This document shows positions 1 through 6,114 of a DNA stretch of 10,799 bases, one piece after another. A model generated the notes under the pieces. It was not told where the DNA came from. It searched no databases and saw nothing but the letters and a program-made list of their open reading frames with translations. The position numbers were made by a program, and so were the translations under genes. The stretch is from positions 1 through 10,799 of the forward strand of contig JAAZCO010000428.1 of NCBI GenBank assembly GCA_012513235.1, written 5' to 3'. Numbering within the stretch: the stretch's first letter is position 1; each line of letters starts with the position of its first letter. This DNA is from Gammaproteobacteria bacterium. GTDB lineage: Bacteria; Pseudomonadota; Gammaproteobacteria; Pseudomonadales; Pseudomonadaceae.

Positions 1-6
1 AAGTGT

Positions 7-34
7 TTGACAGATTTTTATATTGCGCTATCAT
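7..34 (+). promoter_or_regulatory. Sigma-70 promoter of the tRNA-Ser gene
   Basis: A perfect -35 box TTGACA (7-12) is followed after 16 bp by TATCAT (29-34), a good -10 match. Transcription would start near 41, just ahead of the mature tRNA 5' end at 50. A strong consensus promoter is expected for a stable RNA gene. Confidence 0.75.
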
Positions 35-49
35 AGCCGCCATTGAAAG

Positions 50-137
50 GGAGGAGTGGCCGAGTGGCTGAAGGCAACGGTCTTGAAAACCGTCGATGGG
101 CGACTATCCGTGAGTTCGAATCTCACCTCCTCCGCCA
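50..137 (+). tRNA. tRNA-Ser (anticodon UGA)
   Basis: The full cloverleaf of a class II tRNA is visible. The acceptor stem GGAGGAG (50-56) pairs with CTCCTCC (127-133), followed by the discriminator G and an encoded CCA (135-137). The anticodon arm ACGGT / ACCGT carries the loop CTTGAAA (82-88), giving anticodon TGA at 84-86, which reads UCN serine codons. A long variable arm, typical of tRNA-Ser, precedes the T arm GTGAG-TTCGAAT-CTCAC. tRNA-Ser genes are common integration targets for islands, and the accessory content that follows fits this. No second copy of the tRNA 3' end was found in the window, so a complete att pair cannot be shown. Confidence 0.97.
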
Positions 138-148
138 AATTTTAAATT

Positions 149-176
149 AAACCCTTGATTTTCAAGGGTTTTTTTT
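149..176 (+). terminator. Rho-independent terminator of tRNA-Ser
   Basis: A 10-bp stem (149-158 pairing with 162-171, core CCCTTGA / TCAAGGG) closes a three-base loop, and its 3' arm runs into an uninterrupted T tract ending at 176. It sits 11 bases after the tRNA CCA end and is oriented to stop tRNA transcription. Confidence 0.9.
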
Positions 177-190
177 CGCCTGCAGTTTGC

Positions 191-213
191 GGTATACAAG
201 TTGGTATACAAGT
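191..213. repeat. Tandem GGTATACAAGT repeat (possible integrase arm site)
   Basis: GGTATACAAGT occurs at 191-201 and again at 203-213, a 12-bp period, flanked by CTGCAG at 180-185 and 214-219. Short GGTATA-type tandem repeats just 3' of a tRNA are often seen between the att core and the integrase gene of tRNA-targeting islands. No integrase follows here, so this may be what remains of such an edge. The function is inferred. Confidence 0.4.
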
Positions 214-322
214 CTGCAGCCGCACAAAATCAACATTTCACAAGTCTTACTACGATCGATATGGACCTTGTCGCTTACCAAGAAAACTTTTAAAAAACTT
301 GCTAAGTGCAACCCGCTCCATA

Positions 323-351
323 ACCAGCCCTATAGTACTGATAGAGCTGGT
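323..351. repeat. Imperfect inverted repeat downstream of the 193-aa gene
   Basis: ACCAGC (323-328) pairs with GCTGGT (346-351) and CTAT (330-333) with ATAG (341-344), with one mismatch between them and a 7-base loop. It lies about 25 bp beyond the stop of the minus-strand gene at 377-958 and could end its transcript, but no T tract follows on either strand. Confidence 0.35.
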
Positions 352-376
352 CATTATGGCTAAAAAGCGCTGGCTA

Positions 377-958
377 CTACTTTTCCAAATCTTGCCCGAT
401 AAGTTTGTTTACCTCAGCTAAACGCATCTCTAGTCGTTTTTTTTCTGCCAGTAACTCGTCTGGATCAGCTCTCCCGCCACTCGGGAGTACCTCAACTTTC
501 AATTGACCTCCATATTCATCGACCAGTTGTTTAGGGGCTCCGCGCATAATAAAAGTCGTATCACTGTAGGCGTAGACAGTCCAATTAATATAGCTGCCCC
601 CTGTGGAAAATCCGCCCGATTCTAAAATAATACCTTGACCTGTCGTAGCGCCAGAATCTCGGCCAAAACCTTTAGCCACTACTCTACCGAATAGGGTTAG
701 CGACTTTTTACAGCTACGTAAAACTACGTCCTCGCCAACGCTAACACGAATATCGACCTGCTCAGTTAGTACGCCATCCGTCCCGTAATAACGTAAACAG
801 GCGTTTCTGACGGCCTGCTCTTCTTGGACATTAAAAACCCAAGCTTTAGACTTATCATCCCACTTCCCGTCTAAGCTTCTGGCAGTTTGTATAAAAAGCT
901 GATTATAGGGTGCTTGAACCGACACTTTATTGTGTTCAACCTGAATTTTTACTGACAT
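377..958 (-). CDS. Orphan 193-aa protein, unknown function
   Basis: Not recognised with confidence. The start is well supported: GAGGG lies about 7 bases before the ATG (minus strand, 965-970). The protein is soluble, with no signal peptide or membrane segment. Residues 8-60 (V.APYNQLFIQTARSL, then KWDDKSKAWVF) resemble the short motif in HARP-like domains, where a Y/F-rich strand and helix precede a W-x-F strand, but this is weak. The middle (about 70-150) is Gly/Val/Thr-rich and probably beta-structured. The C-terminus (about 168-190, DELLAEKKRLEMRLAEVNKL) is a short amphipathic helix likely to form a coiled coil, suggesting self-association. It stands alone between the tRNA island edge and AT-rich spacer, so a nucleic-acid-related cargo function is possible but unproven. 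Confidence 0.8.
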   Translation of the reverse strand: MSVKIQVEHNKVSVQAPYNQLFIQTARSLDGKWDDKSKAWVFNVQEEQAVRNACLRYYGTDGVLTEQVDIRVSVGEDVVLRSCKKSLTLFGRVVAKGFGRDSGATTGQGIILESGGFSTGGSYINWTVYAYSDTTFIMRGAPKQLVDEYGGQLKVEVLPSGGRADPDELLAEKKRLEMRLAEVNKLIGQDLEK

Positions 959-1020
959 TTTATTTCCCTCTGTGATTAGGTGGGAGCAATTGTCAGCCAG
1001 TTTTATTAAAAGATAGGTAT

Positions 1021-1049
1021 TGTTAAGTTACATTTTCTGTCACTTAACA
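1021..1049. repeat. 8-bp inverted repeat, operator-like
   Basis: TGTTAAGT (1021-1028) and ACTTAACA (1042-1049) form a perfect inverted repeat with a 13-bp spacer. It lies about 60 bp upstream of the minus-strand gene that starts at 958, so it could be an operator for that gene. No regulator is assigned. Confidence 0.3.
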
Positions 1050-1303
1050 GTGGCCGTAGTTCAGTATTTTTTGGTATGGCGTCAACTTAAATGCCTGGAC
1101 GGCTGCAAACTATACTTAAATAGACCCTTTTTTTAAGTGTTAAAAATAAATGACAGAACTACTTATACCAAACTGGTACCTCTAAAATATTCTTACATGC
1201 CTATCATCAAGCATCGACTACTGAGCAAAATGCTGGGTAGATAAAATAGTTGCTGACTAATTTTTCTGCCGACTACAATAAACCTATCGCGTCTTTTTAT
1301 ATT

Positions 1304-1450
1304 ATGAACCACTCTAGTACGACATTATACCGAAATATTTTAACGCTGCTAAAGGCTAGGAAAATCTATTTTATCATTCAAAAAACGCTTGGTTGCTCAC
1401 GATATTTGATTGCTGAATTAAAAAGATCGGATGCGTTAAAGTTGGACTAA
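1304..1450 (+). CDS. Doubtful 48-aa small ORF, HTH-like C-terminal half
   Basis: This frame could encode a 48-residue basic peptide from the ATG at 1304. A longer 66-aa version would need a TTG start at 1250. Neither start has a recognisable Shine-Dalgarno sequence. The segment IIQKTLGCSRYLIAELKR looks like a recognition-helix pattern of small helix-turn-helix proteins (LGCSR followed by a basic helix), but it is too short to classify. It could be a decayed regulator remnant or chance. Confidence 0.2.
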   Translation: MNHSSTTLYRNILTLLKARKIYFIIQKTLGCSRYLIAELKRSDALKLD

Positions 1451-1672
1451 ATATAAACAGCTAGATATTTTACTTGACCAGTACACGTTAACAAAAGTAC
1501 TAACAGTACAAAGCTCATCGTTTTAAATATTCAAGATAATTCAATTTTAAAGCAACTTAGGTACTTGCGCCATTTGAAAGCTGGTGTAAAACATTAAATA
1601 GACGCACTAATGTTGGCTATTAAAAATAGTTGTCCGGCTGTACTTAGCCATTACACTATATCTGGAGCACCA

Positions 1673-2704
1673 ATGAGTTATATAAAACGATTAGCAAATT
1701 CAGATGACTTTTCAGCAATACAAATTATTTTGGAGGGTACGCATAAGCAGGTAAGAAAAGTGGGAGCTCAATTTGATACACCGTTCGGCGATATTTCAGG
1801 GCGTGAGATCCAATTGTGTTTGCCAGATGGTTCAAAATACTTTGTCAATCGAAAGGCACTATCAGTTTTTTTCAAAACTGGAACTGCTCCAAAAGGTGTG
1901 ATCAAGTGGGTTATTTCCGCCTCGGAGTCCGAGCTAAAAACCGCTTACTCTAACTTATGCGAGCTGATTCAGGGTGGTGGTGACGCCTCAATTCCGGTTA
2001 TAAGGATTGGCGATGGGCCGACAGCACTCAGCTGCCGAATTCGTGTAAACGGTGTTGTTCACCCTGCCCCACTAGAAAATATTTACCACGAGATCACTCC
2101 TGAAAAACAAATTAAATCGCACACAATAACGATACCAGTCAGTGCTTTAACGGTTATTGGCGAACAGTACTATGTCAGTCGCTGGCGACTAAAAAAATAT
2201 CTACATCAAAGAAAGGTTATTCAAACAGGAGAGGGGTGGCCGGATAACATTCTGGGTGGAGTTTGGCTAGAAAAAGAAGGTTTTTGGGAGCGCTTTTTTG
2301 CTCCTATGATTGAGGTCGCAAAGCTGGTCGAGAATGCAGATCTTCTGCAGAAAGAACAAGACAGAGTAAAGTCTGAACAGGAACTAAAACAAATGGAGTT
2401 GAAGCGGGCTCGGGATTTAGAGGCAAGCAAAGCTTATGAACTAAAGCTAAAAGCATCTAAGGAACGCTCTCAGGCACAGAAAGTAAGGCACATGAACAGT
2501 TTGGAGACTATTCAAGTGCAACATGTTCAGTGGACTGAATACATTACTGAAAAAAATCAGTATGGGGGTAAGAACAAGACTTTAGTTACACGGTCTGCAG
2601 AAAATTGCACCCTGAAATTCTCAGGACAACGTGTTTATATTATTTTTCCGGACGGACATGAAATCTACAAAATGCGCCACAACGTCAAATGGAGTGATTC
2701 GTAA
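1673..2704 (+). CDS. Orphan 343-aa coiled-coil protein, unknown function
   Basis: Not recognised. The frame is open from 1610, but the ATG at 1673 is preferred because GGAG (1664-1667) lies 5 bases before it, while the ATG at 1610 has no ribosome binding site. There is no signal peptide or membrane segment, so it is probably cytoplasmic. Residues about 1-75 include a Gly/Asp-rich beta-like stretch (DTPFGDISGREIQL) and about 150-180 a basic segment (SRWRLKKYLHQRK). A long charged coiled coil spans about 215-275 (LLQKEQDRVKSEQELKQMEL and following). The C-terminal 40 residues look like a small beta domain (LKFSGQRVYIIFPDGHEIY). The gene is monocistronic, with a group II intron remnant downstream. 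The coiled coil suggests oligomerisation; no enzymatic motif is evident. Confidence 0.85.
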   Translation: MSYIKRLANSDDFSAIQIILEGTHKQVRKVGAQFDTPFGDISGREIQLCLPDGSKYFVNRKALSVFFKTGTAPKGVIKWVISASESELKTAYSNLCELIQGGGDASIPVIRIGDGPTALSCRIRVNGVVHPAPLENIYHEITPEKQIKSHTITIPVSALTVIGEQYYVSRWRLKKYLHQRKVIQTGEGWPDNILGGVWLEKEGFWERFFAPMIEVAKLVENADLLQKEQDRVKSEQELKQMELKRARDLEASKAYELKLKASKERSQAQKVRHMNSLETIQVQHVQWTEYITEKNQYGGKNKTLVTRSAENCTLKFSGQRVYIIFPDGHEIYKMRHNVKWSDS

Positions 2705-2826
2705 AGCCTGTAAAGCTGTAGCCAGCACACTTGACCGCCTGTATCTCGCAACGATACATGGCTAGCGAACAGGAAAATGAGTGATGCGCAGTATCAGGTC
2801 AGCCAATCAGCCAATGTTTATGCAGC

Positions 2827-3084
2827 CGGATAAACTACTTTGGTATCGCTAGTGGCCATCAGCACTGCGTTGAACTCGATCATTGGATCCGGCGCAGGGT
2901 TCGAATGGCCTATTGGCGACAGTGGCGCAAGCCTCGCACGAAAATAAGAAACTTAATGCGGCTGGGTGTTCATGTGCAAGCTGCAGTTGCATGCGGTATT
3001 ACCAGCAAAGGCCCATGGTGCAGCTTTAAACTCCAGGGGCTATACGAATTACGCGATGGCTGGATGAAGCTTCACCATTCTTAG
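2827..3084 (+). pseudogene. Group II intron maturase, C-terminal fragment
   Basis: One open frame encodes about 85 residues ending at TAG (3082-3084) that match the end of LtrA-type group II intron reverse transcriptase/maturases. Visible pieces are NYFGIAS, then ELDHWIRRRVR, then YWRQWRKPRTKIRNLMRLGV (2911-2970), then GITSKGPW and a closing DGWMKLHHS. These correspond to the maturase (X/GIIM) part after the thumb. The reverse transcriptase domains, including the catalytic YADD region, are absent upstream, so only the 3' end survives and splicing or mobility from this copy is excluded. There is no start codon of its own. The stop is followed directly by hairpins like intron domains V and VI, the normal order in bacterial group II introns. 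Confidence 0.85.
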
Positions 3085-3157
3085 TGAAACGCCCTATGCA
3101 GAGCCGCATGGAGGGTGTTGTGGGGGCTGAGGGCTAGAAACCCTCTGCTACCCGATT
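3085..3157 (+). mobile_element. 3' end of a degraded group II intron (domain V/VI-like)
   Basis: Immediately after the maturase stop, CCCTATGC (about 3092-3099) folds back on GCATGGAGGG (about 3106-3115), and GAGGG (3129-3133) pairs with CCCTC (3141-3145) in a second hairpin whose base is GGG / CCC. The stretch ends in CTACCCGATT, like the 3' end of many bacterial group II introns. The exact 3' splice boundary (near 3156-3157) and intron class are not determined. The 5' half of the intron is missing from the window. Confidence 0.65.
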
Positions 3158-3216
3158 AGGCTTTAACACTAATTGTTCTTTTTACCTAAGCCCCGCGCAT
3201 CTCACACGTCTTTTGG

Positions 3217-3684
3217 TTATGGGTATTTCCCACTTGCACACCAGTCTTCCCATTCATTGAGCTGCTCGCTAACGATCGGGGCTTCATCGCCAACCTCTTT
3301 CCGAAAGGCGGTAATCCAAGCGTCCAAGCAATTTCCGGCTGTCGGATTAACTGTCTGTACAGGGCCTAGAGCGTTAAAGCGAGCGACCAGCAAATTATTA
3401 CGATTTAACAAAGCTATATGACCGCAGCGAGAGTCACGACAGCTAGCATCCATGAGTCCTGCCCAGCTTTGATGGTCGAATTCAAGTTGCTGCATTGCTT
3501 CTGGCGTTGTAGCTGGGTGGTTTCGTATCTTTTCATAGAGGCCCTTCATCTTTTGTATTTCCGGTTGGGATATGGCGTCGTAGCACTGAAATATTGCACG
3601 GGTGGTCCCCCTGCTTTCACAATAACTATTTGCCATTGATGCTGTGGAAAACAAGCTCACCAGGATTAATATGACTGCTCTCAT
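3217..3684 (-). CDS. LprI-like periplasmic protein
   Basis: A 155-aa precursor with a clear Sec signal peptide (residues 1-18, hydrophobic core ILILVSLFSTA, cleavage likely after SMA). The mature part has six cysteines (22, 34, 82, 87, 119, 149), an even number that suits disulfides in the periplasm. The pattern early Cys pair, then HQSWAGLMDASCRDSRC, then a helix ending VARFNALG resembles the LprI/DUF1311 family, some members of which inhibit lysozyme. That function is not shown here. AGGAGA (3695-3700) lies about 10 bases before the ATG, a slightly long spacing. The membrane protein gene upstream on the same strand ends at 3815, about 130 bp away, so co-transcription is possible but not required. 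Confidence 0.8.
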   Translation of the reverse strand: MRAVILILVSLFSTASMANSYCESRGTTRAIFQCYDAISQPEIQKMKGLYEKIRNHPATTPEAMQQLEFDHQSWAGLMDASCRDSRCGHIALLNRNNLLVARFNALGPVQTVNPTAGNCLDAWITAFRKEVGDEAPIVSEQLNEWEDWCASGKYP

Positions 3685-3758
3685 TCTTTTGGTCTCTCCT
3701 TGAGGGGTATTTTCTCTATTTCTGAATAGCTATGTCGACAAGGCGTCACGAGAAGCAT

Positions 3759-3773
3759 ACCAATTTTATTGGT
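3759..3773 (-). terminator. Short hairpin between the two minus-strand genes
   Basis: ACCAAT (3759-3764) and ATTGGT (3768-3773) form a perfect 6-bp stem with a TTT loop, about 40 bp past the stop of the membrane protein gene. It is AT-rich and lacks a T tract, so at best it is a weak terminator; an operator for the downstream gene is an alternative. Confidence 0.3.
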
Positions 3774-3814
3774 TTGCACCGTAAATTTGTAGGTGAGTTG
3801 AGGTCTTATAGTGG

Positions 3815-4303
3815 TCATGCTGGTGTTTCATTCTCAGAGATCTTGATACGCGTGAATTTTCTTAAAAATATGAAATAAATAGCTAAATAGATAATTAGAC
3901 CGAATATGAAAGGTGTCGGCCTAAGGAGACAAGCCATTGCAGTTGAGAGTGCAAAAATAGAAAGGTATCTCGCTAGCCATTTTAGAATAAAGCTTTTCTT
4001 GTATCTTCCGGCTGCACGCCATACTGACAGGAATATACTCATCAGCAGTACGAATCCCACAACAATTGCTGTATTGATGGCGGACATGGCGGAGAATGCA
4101 TCAAGTATGTCTCCGCTTGCAGACTGTGATTTATCGATTCTTGTGAAAACGTACAATCCAATTGTTCCAAGGGTAGTAAAGTAACCTAGTAATCCAAAGC
4201 ACCAAAAACTAATAGGTAGGCCGTAGTCGCCTCTAACAATTTTGCTGTTATATATTGCTTTTCTATAGTGAATGGCAAGGGCAAATAAAATGGCGGCTAG
4301 CAT
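3815..4303 (-). CDS. Small multi-pass membrane protein, unknown function
   Basis: A 162-aa protein with hydrophobic segments at about 1-12, 30-54, 75-95, 111-125 and 130-147, so four or five membrane passes. The start is supported by AAGGA about 5 bases before the ATG (4309-4313). The loop after the third segment carries VWRAAGRYKK, a W-R-x-A-x-R-Y motif that I associate with uncharacterised proteobacterial inner membrane proteins, but I cannot name a family. The C-terminus (FTRIKISENETPA) is short and polar. No catalytic or transport signature is visible. It lies upstream of the LprI-like gene on the same strand; a joint envelope role is possible but only inferred from position. Confidence 0.8.
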   Translation of the reverse strand: MLAAILFALAIHYRKAIYNSKIVRGDYGLPISFWCFGLLGYFTTLGTIGLYVFTRIDKSQSASGDILDAFSAMSAINTAIVVGFVLLMSIFLSVWRAAGRYKKSFILKWLARYLSIFALSTAMACLLRPTPFIFGLIIYLAIYFIFLRKFTRIKISENETPA

Positions 4304-4338
4304 GGTTTTCCTTTTCTCTGTTTGTCTAACATTATATT

Positions 4339-4459
4339 AGTAAGCATGCCCGTTACGCTGCTGAGCCGACTTAGTTAAATTGATAGTAAACTGTTGTTTA
4401 TACGCAGCTTTTCTGCGCTTAGCAAGATACCTAACTATGGCAATTTGTGCATGCTTACT
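4339..4459. repeat. 121-bp stretch bounded by perfect 11-bp inverted repeats
   Basis: AGTAAGCATGC (4339-4349) and GCATGCTTACT (4449-4459) are exact inverted copies about 100 bp apart, with ATA matching two bases further out. The interior has a smaller hairpin, CGCAG / CTGCG (about 4415-4429), and no coding capacity. The ends GTAAGC / GCTTAC resemble the GTAAGC terminus of the IS66 element in this window, so a small non-autonomous element is conceivable. No convincing target duplication flanks it. A regulatory or attachment structure is an alternative. Confidence 0.45.
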
Positions 4460-4598
4460 TTTATCTCAATGACTGCTCATTAAGCACCCGCAGAAAGCAC
4501 TATCACTGCCGTTTTATTGGGTTTACTTAAACATATTCAGACACAAACCGTGCATTGCTCACCATAGAAATATGCACTTTGCTGTTTGATATAGCTTT

Positions 4599-4630
4599 AC
4601 TCACCTACTCACCTACTCACCTACTCATTT
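4599..4630. promoter_or_regulatory. Partition box array 1 (end of parG-like gene)
   Basis: Four 8-bp units in perfect register: ACTCACCT at 4599, 4607 and 4615, then ACTCATTT at 4623-4630. The array overlaps the last two sense codons and stop of the parG-like gene (minus strand GAG-TAG). ACTC tetramers spaced by 4 bp are the known recognition boxes of ParG from plasmid TP228, so this is probably a binding site for the adjacent ribbon-helix-helix protein and may be part of a centromere. Confidence 0.7.
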
Positions 4631-4830
4631 GGCAGGCTTTCAATAAAGTCAGTCAAGACCTGCGTGATAGTCAAACCTTGCTTCGCAGCATAAATCTTAA
4701 GTTTAGAATGCATCTCCAGAGGGAGGTTAAAGTTCACCCTTCTCTGCTCCTCAATACCAGCTAAGTCAGAAAATTTGGATTTAGCATCTTGCCTGGCACT
4801 TGGCCGTCCTGCGTTTAATAATCTACTCAT
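4621..4830 (-). CDS. ParG-like ribbon-helix-helix partition protein
   Basis: A 69-aa basic protein with a flexible N-terminus (residues 1-28, including NAGRPSARQDAKSK) and a C-terminal ribbon-helix-helix fold. RRVNFNLP (30-37) is the DNA-binding beta strand, MHSKLKIYAAKQG helix 1, and TITQVLTDFIESL helix 2. Size (ParG of TP228 is 76 aa) and position directly after a ParF-type ATPase fit a centromere-binding protein that also represses its operon and stimulates the ATPase through its N-terminal tail. The gene starts 16 bp after the parA stop; GAGGG about 9 bases before the ATG is a plausible ribosome binding site. Its start and stop codons lie inside ACTC-box arrays 2 and 1. Another RHH regulator type is possible but less likely given the operon. 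Confidence 0.85.
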   Translation of the reverse strand: MSRLLNAGRPSARQDAKSKFSDLAGIEEQRRVNFNLPLEMHSKLKIYAAKQGLTITQVLTDFIESLPNE

Positions 4831-4856
4831 TTACTCAAACCCTCACTTACTCAACA
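4825..4856. promoter_or_regulatory. Partition box array 2 (parA-parG junction)
   Basis: Four contiguous 8-bp units start at 4825, 4833, 4841 and 4849. Three begin ACTC and the third is the variant CCTCACTT. The array spans the parG start codon, the 16-bp intergenic gap and the parA stop (minus strand GAG-TAA). It has the same period and orientation as array 1, so it is probably bound by the ParG-like protein. Its overlap with the parG ribosome binding site could let bound protein affect parG expression. Confidence 0.65.
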
Positions 4857-5488
4857 GCGTTATCAAAAAAGCTTTTAATTTCAACAACGAGCGCATAAAT
4901 CTCCATAGCTGCATCACCTGTAGGGTACTCATCTAAAACAGTCGTACCTTGTGCTGCGGAGCCCGGGTAAATCACTCTTTGCGTTATTCTTGTATCTAAA
5001 ACAGGCAAACCATACTCTTCAAGAGCACCGCCAACCTCAGAGCTCATTTTTGTGCCTTTGATAGAACGTGAAATAACAAATGCCGCTTGAAGATTTCCGT
5101 CAGTCATTTCTATGCGCTGCTGCACTAGATCAACCAAGTCTGATGTCGCCCAAATATCATAAGGACTCGGCTGCACAGGAATCAGAATAAAATCTGCAGC
5201 TTTAATAGCTGATACAGCAAGATTTGCTGCCTGCGGTGCACCATCAATAATTATAAAATCTTTGCGGCCGAGGCTCTTTAAGTCACGCTCAATCGTGGGT
5301 CTATCAATACCAACAACGGTAACAGGGTTGTCATCGCGTACAGCAGACCAATCCCTAGCGCTGCCTTGCGGGTCTGAATCCACTAATAAAACTTCCGCAC
5401 CCGATAACTGAAATGCACGAGCTAAATGGGTTGCAACTGTAGTTTTGCCAGCCCCGCCCTTTTGGTTTAATACTGCTATCACTTTCAT
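4847..5488 (-). CDS. ParA/ParF-family partition ATPase
   Basis: A 213-aa Walker-type (MinD/ParA superfamily) ATPase without an N-terminal HTH domain, the type Ib form like TP228 ParF (206 aa). Visible motifs are the deviant Walker A KGGAGKTT (10-17, with signature lysine K10), VDSDPQGSARDW (36-47), Walker B FIIIDGAP (78-85) and IPVQPSPYDIW (103-113). The frame stays open upstream to 5611, but MKVIAVLNQK is the family's usual start and AAGG lies about 9 bases before it, so the start is placed at 5488. The enzyme binds the nucleoid, hydrolyses ATP when stimulated by its partner, and moves DNA carrying the partition site. It is the first gene of an operon with the ParG-like gene, flanked by box arrays that suggest autoregulation. 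Confidence 0.92.
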   Translation of the reverse strand: MKVIAVLNQKGGAGKTTVATHLARAFQLSGAEVLLVDSDPQGSARDWSAVRDDNPVTVVGIDRPTIERDLKSLGRKDFIIIDGAPQAANLAVSAIKAADFILIPVQPSPYDIWATSDLVDLVQQRIEMTDGNLQAAFVISRSIKGTKMSSEVGGALEEYGLPVLDTRITQRVIYPGSAAQGTTVLDEYPTGDAAMEIYALVVEIKSFFDNAVE

Positions 5489-5549
5489 TCGTAGACGCCT
5501 TTTCAAATAACATGTACTGAAAAGCATCTCATGGAAACTCAAACGCGCA

Positions 5550-5581
5550 AGTGAGGTTATGAGTAAATAAATAGATGAGTA
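5550..5581. promoter_or_regulatory. Partition box array 3 (operator upstream of parA)
   Basis: Read on the minus strand, four 8-bp units fill 5550-5581: ACTCATCT, ATTTATTT, ACTCATAA and CCTCACTT. The last is identical to a unit in array 2. The array is inverted relative to arrays 1 and 2 and lies about 60 bp upstream of the parA start. It overlaps a possible -10 element (5579-5584), the position expected of the autoregulatory operator in parFG systems. Confidence 0.65.
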
Positions 5582-5606
5582 TCTATATGAAATGACGGAT
5601 ACCAAA
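5579..5606 (-). promoter_or_regulatory. Possible promoter of the par operon
   Basis: On the minus strand, TTGGTA (5606-5601) and GATACT (5584-5579) are separated by 16 bp, a 4/6 match each to the sigma-70 boxes. The -10 element adjoins box array 3, so a bound ParG-like protein would cover the transcription start. Weak by sequence alone but supported by context. Confidence 0.35.
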
Positions 5607-6114
5607 ATCACCCGTATAAACTACTGTTGCCTCTGCTTGCGTCCTGAATGGCAAGTCGCTATCATATTTGTTATACCTGCTCCTAGAGCAGTATGTCGGT
5701 CACTGGCCGACTAAAAGAACCAGTATTAACCTATCGTCCTGCACTGCCAGTACGCTGATAACCTGCAAACACTGTTCGCAGGTAAAGATCTAAGAACAGC
5801 ACTGTGTGCTGCTCAACAATCCTACGGTGTTTAAATCCGCCTTCAGTATTTTCGAATCCATATTCGAAACGCAATGCTCTGATCAGCTTCTCCAGCCGAC
5901 ACCTTGAGCCTAGAAATCTATTAATAGCCTGTACGGGCTAAATCTATTCGCAGTTATTTCACCTATAAAATCATTTAGCCAGCGCAATCTATCGTGCTGG
6001 AACTGATCAAATTATTTATCAAATCTGATTCTCCATAAAAGAGACGGGTTATTTGGTTAGGTCCTAAGTGCTTGATAGGAAAGCAAATTACTGCTGAATC
6101 AACTGTTGCTGCGC

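Larger units (their letters stand above)
959..1672. other. AT-rich spacer without a convincing gene
   Basis: This divergent region separates the minus-strand 193-aa gene from the plus-strand 343-aa gene. It is visibly AT-rich and holds the 1021-1049 inverted repeat and one short doubtful reading frame (1304-1450). No RNA gene or clear promoter was recognised. Its composition differs from the IS66 and recombinase regions, consistent with acquired DNA. Confidence 0.6.

Noticed and set aside
2896..2906. tRNA-like T-loop GGTTCGAAT, considered as a tRNA fragment or att copy of tRNA-Ser
   Set aside because: The bases lie inside the maturase fragment reading frame, flanking bases do not form a T stem, and only about 8 bases match the tRNA-Ser 3' part.
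3173..3639. Plus-strand frames opposite the LprI-like gene
   Set aside because: The minus-strand gene has a signal peptide, ribosome binding site and family-like cysteine pattern; the opposite frames have none.
4325..4380. GTCTAAC and GTTAAAT, considered as core sites of an integron attC
   Set aside because: The pair fits only the loose consensus, the inner sites are missing, and neighbouring genes are not arranged as cassettes in one direction.
4599..4630. CRISPR-like or simple-sequence repeat interpretation of the ACTCACCT tandem
   Set aside because: There are no spacers, the unit is 8 bp, and the same unit type recurs at two other functional positions in the par operon, which fits protein-binding boxes better.
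5489..5611. N-terminal extension of the ParA ATPase by 41 residues
   Set aside because: The extension would cover the box array and promoter region, and the family begins at the MKVIAVLNQKGG motif close to the N-terminus.
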